Shown here: positions 1 through 5,156 of the stretch, piece by piece
How the letters are laid out: every line of letters begins with the position of its first letter
Numbering within the stretch: the first letter of the stretch is position 1
Assembly (NCBI GenBank): GCA_945827565.1
Contig: CALZNR010000125.1
Coordinates: 1-5,156, forward strand
Direction: 5' to 3'
Source of the DNA: an uncultured Prevotella sp.
GTDB taxonomy: Bacteria; Bacteroidota; Bacteroidia; Bacteroidales; Bacteroidaceae
Length of the DNA stretch: 5,156 bases
The notes under the pieces: generated by a model
What the model was told of the DNA's origin: nothing
Databases searched by the model: none
What the model saw: the letters and a program-made list of their open reading frames with translations, nothing else
Program-made: the position numbers and the translations under genes

Positions 1-47
1 GAGATTTCTGCCTGTCTCGTGGGCTCGGAGATGTGTATAAGAGACAG
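1..47 (+). other. Illumina Nextera i7-side adapter (sequencing artefact)
   Basis: These bases are library adapter, not genome. Bases 1-5 (GAGAT) match the 3' end of the P7 flow-cell primer. Bases 6-13 (TTCTGCCT) sit where the 8-base i7 index belongs and match the N703 index as I remember it. Bases 14-28 (GTCTCGTGGGCTCGG) are the Nextera read-2 primer site, and bases 29-47 (AGATGTGTATAAGAGACAG) are the 19-bp Tn5 mosaic end used for tagmentation. The order is exactly that of a library molecule, so the insert begins at base 48. The contig therefore stops here because of untrimmed reads, and nothing upstream of base 48 should be interpreted biologically. Confidence 0.98.
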
Positions 48-49
48 TG

Positions 50-2047
50 CATGGCCTGCAAGTAAGAATATATAGAAAATTGCAAGATCTAAACTTGAGG
101 CAGATTGTGAAGAAAAATAGCGTGTTATATTCCTGTGCAAGGGAAGTGATGCAAAATGGTGGTCCGTGGGATGCAACGGTGGTGAAACAAAAGATGGAAT
201 CTTTTGTGAGCGATTGTGCCATGCTCCAGTTAGAACCAAAGCATGTGAGAGAAGAAAAACAACAGCAGTTGATGATACAGCAGCAAAGGAATCGGACGCA
301 GGTGTTCAAGCAATTGTTTATATCACCACAGTGGACAGAATCGGATGCTCGTGCGTATGTTGATATCCTAACCTCACCCACGATAGATGTCATTGACCAG
401 CAACTCATGGTTAGTGCCATTACTTTGGCAGTGTTCAATTTCTTTGATTTCTATAAATGGAAGGCTCTATTTGAAATATATTCCAACAGCACGGAGAATA
501 GGGTGAAACAGCGTGCACTGGTAGGATGGGTAATAGGAACACACTATTGTTCGGGATGTTATCAGGAGGAAATGGCAGAATTGCTTGACACTGTGCTGGC
601 AAATCAGGAAGAGTTAAAGGTGCTGGAGTCTCTTCAATTACAGGTGTTGTGCTGCATGAATGCAGAAAACGATACACGAAAAATAAGAGACGAGATAATG
701 CCCGACCTGATGAAAAATAATGCGTTCAAACTGAATGAGAGGGGAGAATGGATAGAAAAAGAAGAAGATCCATTAGCCCAAATATTACATCCGGATGATG
801 AAAATGAAAGGATGGAGCAGGTTGAACAGAGTTTCAAGAAAATGTATGAGATGCAGCAGAATGGTGCAGACATCTATTTTGGAGGATTTGCACAGACCAA
901 GCGTATTCCTTTCTTCTATGAAATAAGCAATTGGTTTGTACCTTATTATCCAGAGCATCCAGAGGTGCAACAAATGTTGTGGAAGATAAAGAAAGGTAGT
1001 AGAATTGCGGAAATGGCAGATAAAGGACCTTTCTGCGATAGTGACAAGTATTCCTTTGTGTATGCTTTCACACAGGTGGTAGAGAAACTCCCTCCACAGC
1101 TAAGTGATATGATGGACTCGCAAAATATGGTGTTTGGTCCTATGTCACATGAACAGGAATTGCAGTCTCCTACCTATATCCGACAAACCTATTTACAGAT
1201 GCTGTATCGTTATTTTAAGATAAGTACGTTGAATGCAGGTTTGTGTAATCCATTTGTTAAGGGAGTGGAATACAATATGCCCTATTTGTTTATAGCTGAA
1301 GATAAGTTGCTTCCATTGTTGTCATCTCACCTCATTATCACTATGACAGGTTTCCTCTTGTCTCACCAATATGAGTCAGAAGCTGTATATCTGATGAAGA
1401 ATTTTGCTCGAACAACAGATACATGGAATTACGAGACATGTATGATAATGGCAAAGGTGAGCAAGGAGTACGAAAGATACTACCAGAAAGCCCTTGAATA
1501 TAAGCCTAATGACGCTTCTGCTACGTTGGGACTTGCAAGGGTTTATTTTGCGCAGGAAAAATTTGAAGATGCAATCTTGTGCTATGAACTTTTGTTGAAG
1601 GAATCGCCTGAGCGCAAGAATTTGCAGTTGGAGTATGCTACATGCTTAACCAATCTTGGTAAGGCGGATGCAGCATTGCCTATTCTATATAAGTTGGATT
1701 ATGAGTACCCCGATCATCCAGGTATCATCCGTGTGTTGGCATGGGCACTGACTCAAGAAAAAAAATATGAGCAAGCAGAAAAAATCTACGAACGCCTGCT
1801 TGCTCTTCCGCAAGCGGCAGATACAGATAAAGTGTATTATGGGCTTTCGTTGTGGGCTGATAACAAGCCGGAGCTGGCGGCAAATGTTTTTTGTCAGTAT
1901 CTTCAACCGATGATGCAAGGTGCCGCAGATGTAGTTCATTTCTTTGACCAGGAGATCGTGAACCGTGAGCGGGATTTTGTGTCGGCACACTTTTCTGAAA
2001 CAGAGGTGAAAATGATGAGTGACTTTCTCCTTATAGGAAGGGAGTGA
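50..2047 (+). CDS. Tetratricopeptide repeat protein, 5'-truncated at contig edge
   Basis: About 665 residues of an open frame ending at TGA 2045-2047. Residue numbers here count from an apparent GTG at 47-49, but that codon uses the last adapter base, and an in-frame TAA at 38-40 is also adapter, so the real start is unknown and probably lies upstream. The next in-frame ATG (149) would discard credible coding sequence. The C-terminus carries TPR units at about 490-523, 524-557 and 558-587, with a degenerate one at 588-620. They show the Gly/Ala-Tyr-Ala spacing and a Pro near each repeat end; half a repeat precedes them at about 475-488. The first 450 residues are mostly helical without a domain I can name. 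They contain a Gln-rich stretch (71-80) and an Asn-Trp-Phe-x-Pro motif (295-299) that I recall from uncharacterised Bacteroidales TPR proteins. No signal peptide or membrane segment is visible, so it is probably cytoplasmic, with the caveat of the missing N-terminus. TPRs suggest a protein-binding scaffold; partners are unknown. Its end overlaps the convergent phospholipase-like gene by 17 bp. Confidence 0.88.
   Translation, partial: HGLQVRIYRKLQDLNLRQIVKKNSVLYSCAREVMQNGGPWDATVVKQKMESFVSDCAMLQLEPKHVREEKQQQLMIQQQRNRTQVFKQLFISPQWTESDARAYVDILTSPTIDVIDQQLMVSAITLAVFNFFDFYKWKALFEIYSNSTENRVKQRALVGWVIGTHYCSGCYQEEMAELLDTVLANQEELKVLESLQLQVLCCMNAENDTRKIRDEIMPDLMKNNAFKLNERGEWIEKEEDPLAQILHPDDENERMEQVEQSFKKMYEMQQNGADIYFGGFAQTKRIPFFYEISNWFVPYYPEHPEVQQMLWKIKKGSRIAEMADKGPFCDSDKYSFVYAFTQVVEKLPPQLSDMMDSQNMVFGPMSHEQELQSPTYIRQTYLQMLYRYFKISTLNAGLCNPFVKGVEYNMPYLFIAEDKLLPLLSSHLIITMTGFLLSHQYESEAVYLMKNFARTTDTWNYETCMIMAKVSKEYERYYQKALEYKPNDASATLGLARVYFAQEKFEDAILCYELLLKESPERKNLQLEYATCLTNLGKADAALPILYKLDYEYPDHPGIIRVLAWALTQEKKYEQAEKIYERLLALPQAADTDKVYYGLSLWADNKPELAANVFCQYLQPMMQGAADVVHFFDQEIVNRERDFVSAHFSETEVKMMSDFLLIGRE
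2031..2047. other. Convergent 3' overlap of two coding regions
   Basis: The last five codons of the plus-strand TPR gene and the last codons plus TAA stop of the minus-strand phospholipase-like gene share these 17 bases. The minus-strand end encodes Leu-Thr-Pro-Phe-Leu, which resembles the usual C-terminus of cardiolipin synthases, so the overlap does not come from a spurious extension. There is no room for a dedicated terminator between the genes, so the two transcripts probably overlap at their 3' ends. Confidence 0.9.
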
Positions 2048-3296
2048 GCAGGTGAGCAAACCAACCACGGAACTTCTGCCAGGGGGTACGGAAGTCATCC
2101 CATGTTTTAGGAGTGAGATACACACTTTTTTTCTTGTCATTATCAAACATAGTGTCCAACTGTTGGGTAGTGGGCTTGTCAATAATCACTGCATTTTCCT
2201 CGTAGTCCCAACTCAAACTACGGGCATTAAGATTGGCACTACCCACAGTACAGAATTTCCCATCAACCATAATCACTTTAGTGTGGTGAAAGCCTGGCTG
2301 ATATAGCCACACATGAACTCCTTTCTTCATGAGTTTATGCACATTATAGAATACGCAATCAGGAGTGAGAGGTATATCACTCTTGGCAGATACCATTATC
2401 TCAACCTTTACTCCACGTTTTGCTGCATTGCGTAGTGCCTTCTTCAACTTTCTGTTAAGTGTGAGGTAAGGGTTGATGAGTTTGATGGAGTCTTTTGCTG
2501 CATTGATGGCTTCTGTATAGAATACTCGGATGATGTCATTGGAGATGTGTGGTTCACGGTTGATGATACCCACTTTTTTATGACCTGCGGTGACAGTTGT
2601 GTCGGGTCTGAGCCCCTGCATTTCTACAGGCTCGTAAGCTCTAAAATATTTTGGTCCCCAGATGCCTTGTTCGGTGACACGGTTCCATAGTTTCAAGAAT
2701 ATCATTTGTAGTGGACTCACAGCACCACCCTCAATGCGGCAGTGCATGTCTCGCCATTCACCAACTTGTTCCGTACCATGCAGATAGTAGTCTGCCACAT
2801 TCATACCGCCTGTATATGCCACATTTCCGTCGATAACCACTATTTTGCGGTGATCTCTGAGAAATACATGATTTACCCATGGAAAACGGATAGGATCAAA
2901 CTCATAAATCTCTACTCCATGCGCACGCAGACTGTTGACATGCTCTTTGCGAAGAGGTTTGTTATTGGAATCATTTCCAAATCCGTCGAAAAGTGCCCTC
3001 ACCTCTACACCTTCGCTCGCTTTTTGCTTAAGTAGGTCGAAAAGGGCAGAGGCAATACTGTCGTTACGGAAATTGAAATATTCAAGATGAACACTGCTCT
3101 TTGCTTGTGCAATTGCCTTGAACATGTCCTCGAATTTTTCTTTTCCAGAGGGCAATAACACCACTTTATTGTTATGGGTGAATGTAATGTTCTTCTCTTG
3201 AAGAATTCTGACGATGGCAGAGTCGCTACTCTGTGCAAAAAGTGTGTTGACGCACAACGCTGCTGCCAGCAGTGTATGTGCTCGCAAATGATTCAT
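2031..3296 (-). CDS. Exported phospholipase D / cardiolipin synthase-like protein
   Basis: A complete 421-residue protein of the phospholipase D superfamily. It has two HxK(x)4D catalytic motifs: His149-Lys151-Asp156, followed by Gly-Gly-Met-Asn (163-166), and His338-Lys340-Asp345, followed by Gly-Ser-Ala-Asn (352-355). The Glu-Trp-Arg-Asp segment (180-183) and the final Leu-Leu-Thr-Pro-Phe-Leu resemble bacterial cardiolipin synthases, which join two phosphatidylglycerols into cardiolipin and glycerol. Typical Cls proteins begin with two membrane helices. This one instead has a signal peptide (Arg5, hydrophobic 9-20, likely cleavage near Ala21-Gln22), so the enzyme is expected in the periplasm or at a membrane surface. 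Cys15 is not in a convincing lipobox. The ATG at 3294-3296 is chosen because it gives an intact signal peptide and lies 15 bp after the upstream gene, suggesting co-transcription and translational coupling. The superfamily is certain. Cardiolipin synthesis rather than phospholipid hydrolysis, or even nuclease activity, is inference, so I give no symbol. Confidence 0.93.
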   Translation of the reverse strand: MNHLRAHTLLAAALCVNTLFAQSSDSAIVRILQEKNITFTHNNKVVLLPSGKEKFEDMFKAIAQAKSSVHLEYFNFRNDSIASALFDLLKQKASEGVEVRALFDGFGNDSNNKPLRKEHVNSLRAHGVEIYEFDPIRFPWVNHVFLRDHRKIVVIDGNVAYTGGMNVADYYLHGTEQVGEWRDMHCRIEGGAVSPLQMIFLKLWNRVTEQGIWGPKYFRAYEPVEMQGLRPDTTVTAGHKKVGIINREPHISNDIIRVFYTEAINAAKDSIKLINPYLTLNRKLKKALRNAAKRGVKVEIMVSAKSDIPLTPDCVFYNVHKLMKKGVHVWLYQPGFHHTKVIMVDGKFCTVGSANLNARSLSWDYEENAVIIDKPTTQQLDTMFDNDKKKSVYLTPKTWDDFRTPWQKFRGWFAHLLTPFL

Positions 3297-3325
3297 ATTC
3301 AGTAGTTAGGTTTATTTTTGTTTGC
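3297..3325 (-). promoter_or_regulatory. A-rich leader and 15-bp gap before the phospholipase-like start
   Basis: On the minus strand the bases before the ATG at 3296 contain an A-rich run (AACAAAAATAAA) that overlaps the end of the regulator gene, then a short spacer. There is no GGAGG-like Shine-Dalgarno sequence. Bacteroidetes commonly initiate translation with A-rich leaders rather than strong Shine-Dalgarno pairing, so this probably is the initiation region. I found no TTTG / TAnnTTTG promoter pair nearby in the end of the regulator gene, which favours transcription from upstream of the regulator. Confidence 0.4.
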
Positions 3326-5156
3326 GTGTGGTACGGTACTCCAGTGGAGAGATGCCATATTTTTCCTTGAATATGTGGATGAAATTCTCGGCGGTTTGGA
3401 AACCTGTGTTGATAGCCAGCTCGCTCATGTTGATATTCGTGCGTTCCAGCAGGATGCAGGCGTGCTTTAGACGCATCTCTCGAATAAGCTCGGCAGGTGT
3501 CTTAGCCGTCAAACTCTTTATTTTATGAAAGAAAGGCACCCTGCCCATACCCATGGCATTGGCCAAATCTTCCAAACTGATATTGCCTCTTGACATATTG
3601 TGCAAAACATATTGTTCGATATTTTTCAGCAGTTGCTGATCCATAGTTTCGTTCATCGAATAGTCATTCAGTGTTTCGCCTTCATCATATATCGCCAAAT
3701 TAGCTGATGTATCAACTCCTTCTTGTTGTTTTTCTGCCTCTTCTTTTTCTGCTTTGATTCTGTTAAGTACCTCTTCTCCTACGTCGTTCAGTGTACCCTC
3801 CTCTGTAAGGTCAGTGGTTTCTGTCGCAGTTGTCATACTGGCATTCCTACCTTCAAGAAGTCTGGTCTCACCACCTTCGATGATGTTGTTGATAGATTCT
3901 TGAGGATTCAGACCCAACAATTTGTTGAGACGCATAGCTGCCTCCTGTATATTGAATGGCTTAGCAATATAATCGTCGGCACCTAACGTGATATTCATAC
4001 CCTGCATGTCCTGAGGAGTGAGTACTCCGTCGGTCATAAGTACGAACTTAGCACTATGAACGTTGTCTGAGGTTTTTACTTTGTTACACAGTTCGCTACC
4101 AGTCATGTAGGGCATGTCTTGCTTGCAGATGATAATGTCGTTTTGGAGAACATCCATGTCTTTCAAGAACAGTCTAATGTCATTGTAAGTGTGAAGTGTA
4201 TAGATATCTCCTAATTGCTTTTCAATAAACTTTAGGAACTGAGGATTGTTGTCAACCACAGTAATAACATATTTCTTAGTGGCAAGATCCAAACGCCTGG
4301 GTTTGATTTCTGAGGTTAACTCGCCATCAGTTATTTCTGTAATGTCTTTAGTGGCATTATCGCTGAGCAACAAACGCTTGTCTGCAATGTTTTTCGCCTT
4401 ATTTTCTGGATTTTCAAGTGTCATTTGCATTTCTGAGATACGTGTAATGATCTGCAACATCTGGAAGTGCAGAGCATTTAGCTGCTCCCTTCCTTCAATG
4501 GTAGTTTCCTGTTCAGACAGATTGCCAATGATAGATGCCATTCTCGCCATAGGTTGGCGCAGTTCATCGCCAGCAGCTTTGATTTCTTCTTTTTGAAGCA
4601 TTAGTTCATTGATAACTGCTTTTTTCTTTTGCCATATATATTGCTGTCGCTTGCGTCCTATACGCATCACATACACTAAGGAAATTGCTGTAACGGTGTA
4701 AATCAATATCATCCACCATGACAGCCACCATGGTGGTAGAATAGTGATTTCCAAGGTGCGTTCTTGATTGCTTACTGCTCCTTCTGCATTTATGGCTTTT
4801 ACATGTAGTATATAGGTGCCAAAACTGAGATTGTTGAATGAGACACCATGGATAAGAGCATTTCCATTCTTCCAGTCATCGTCTTTACCTTCCATCCAGT
4901 ACATGAATTGCAGACGTTCACTTTGATTGTAGTTGCCTGCGCCAAATTTGATAGTGAATGAATTCTGAGTGTTGCTTAGTTCTATGCTTTTGCTCTCATT
5001 GAGTGCCTGAGGGAGTATTAACATTTCGTCGTAGAGTTGGCCTACCTTGATTTCATTGCCGTCTATAAACAATTGCGTAAGCATCACACGAGGCAGAGAA
5101 CTGCCTTCGTTCTTTCCTGCTCTCCTTACCCAACTGGCTCCATATAAACCTCCAAA
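3312..5156 (-). CDS. Degenerate HTCS-type membrane regulator with AraC HTH, N-terminus beyond window
   Basis: The frame is open to the window edge. A GTG at 5087 is followed by ATG at 5084, but the 23 codons upstream (5088-5156) encode a Phe-Gly-Gly-Leu-Tyr-Gly stretch typical of the last blade of a two-component-regulator propeller, so the true start lies outside. Numbering residues from 5087: Y_Y_Y beta-sandwich about 43-117; one transmembrane helix about 120-142 followed by a basic stretch; a helical DHp-like segment 155-228; receiver-like domain 272-392; acidic linker 393-481; AraC-family helix-turn-helix 482-591, ending in an intact Gly-Ile-Ser-Pro-Leu-Glu-Tyr-Arg motif. A normal HTCS senses glycans in the periplasm and phosphorylates its own receiver. 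Here the H-box reads Asp174-Glu-Leu-Arg-Gln-Pro (Asp for His), only about 43 residues separate DHp and receiver so no HATPase fits, and the receiver has Lys322 for the phospho-Asp and Asn280 in the acidic pocket. Thr352 and Lys376 are kept. It probably regulates DNA without phosphorelay. The signal and target genes are unknown; the phospholipase-like gene 15 bp downstream is likely co-transcribed. Confidence 0.9.
   Translation of the reverse strand, partial: FGGLYGASWVRRAGKNEGSSLPRVMLTQLFIDGNEIKVGQLYDEMLILPQALNESKSIELSNTQNSFTIKFGAGNYNQSERLQFMYWMEGKDDDWKNGNALIHGVSFNNLSFGTYILHVKAINAEGAVSNQERTLEITILPPWWLSWWMILIYTVTAISLVYVMRIGRKRQQYIWQKKKAVINELMLQKEEIKAAGDELRQPMARMASIIGNLSEQETTIEGREQLNALHFQMLQIITRISEMQMTLENPENKAKNIADKRLLLSDNATKDITEITDGELTSEIKPRRLDLATKKYVITVVDNNPQFLKFIEKQLGDIYTLHTYNDIRLFLKDMDVLQNDIIICKQDMPYMTGSELCNKVKTSDNVHSAKFVLMTDGVLTPQDMQGMNITLGADDYIAKPFNIQEAAMRLNKLLGLNPQESINNIIEGGETRLLEGRNASMTTATETTDLTEEGTLNDVGEEVLNRIKAEKEEAEKQQEGVDTSANLAIYDEGETLNDYSMNETMDQQLLKNIEQYVLHNMSRGNISLEDLANAMGMGRVPFFHKIKSLTAKTPAELIREMRLKHACILLERTNINMSELAINTGFQTAENFIHIFKEKYGISPLEYRTTRKQK

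Noticed and set aside
29..47. Tn5 mosaic end suggesting a natural transposon boundary
   Set aside because: It is preceded by the Nextera primer site, an i7 index and the P7 tail in library order, so it is engineered adapter sequence.
2072..2095. Inverted repeat ACTTC / GAAGT as a possible terminator for the TPR gene
   Set aside because: The stem is only five pairs with a 14-base loop, no T-run follows, and it lies within the conserved 3' coding part of the phospholipase-like gene.
1685..2182. Open minus-strand frame of 165 codons across the end of the TPR gene
   Set aside because: It overlaps two well-supported genes in other frames, its composition is unlike a folded protein, and no motif is recognisable.
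2742..3035. Plus-strand open frame of 97 codons opposite the phospholipase-like gene
   Set aside because: It lies antisense to the first catalytic region of an intact enzyme and has no recognisable motif.
3240..3255. Cys15 of the phospholipase-like protein as a lipoprotein attachment site
   Set aside because: The residues before it (Ala-Ala-Leu) lack the small residue required just before the Cys, and a normal signal peptidase I site follows near Ala21-Gln22.
4246..4596. Plus-strand open frame of 116 codons opposite the regulator
   Set aside because: It is antisense to the DHp-receiver region. The Ser/Ile/Val-rich translation has no motif and looks like a shadow of the coding strand.
5082..5087. 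GTG/ATG at 5087/5084 as the true start of the regulator
   Set aside because: The frame stays open to the window edge, and the upstream codons encode propeller-like sequence that belongs to the protein; a start here would also leave no signal for exporting the Y_Y_Y domain.

Overview
The window looks like a metagenome or draft-genome contig end from a Bacteroidales bacterium, most likely Prevotella-like. The taxonomic call rests on four things. The regulator has the propeller / Y_Y_Y / membrane / receiver / AraC layout of Bacteroidetes hybrid two-component systems (HTCS). A signal peptide ends in the phenylalanine-alanine-glutamine pattern common in this phylum. No Shine-Dalgarno sequence is visible at the one complete start, which has an A-rich leader instead. 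By eye the base composition is moderately AT-rich. The genus is an impression, not a demonstration.

Layout. Bases 1-47 are not genomic: they are an Illumina Nextera i7-side adapter, made up of the P7 tail, an index and the transposase mosaic end. Real sequence begins at about base 48, inside a plus-strand gene for a large helical protein with C-terminal tetratricopeptide repeats (to 2047, 5' end missing). It meets, tail to tail and with a 17-bp overlap, a minus-strand gene for an exported two-HKD phospholipase D / cardiolipin synthase-like enzyme (2031-3296). Fifteen bases upstream of that enzyme on the same strand ends a large minus-strand regulator (3312-5156, N-terminus beyond the window). 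There is no intergenic stretch over 15 bp, and I see no RNA genes, mobile elements, CRISPR arrays or clear promoters.

How the genes fit together. The regulator and the phospholipase-like enzyme are probably one transcript. The regulator is the most interesting object here. It is built like an HTCS, but the histidine kinase ATPase domain is absent, the phosphoacceptor histidine position holds Asp, and the receiver phosphoacceptor Asp is Lys, with one acidic-pocket residue also lost. It looks like a phosphorylation-independent, membrane-tethered AraC-type regulator derived from an HTCS. The TPR gene is convergent and need not share a function with the other two.
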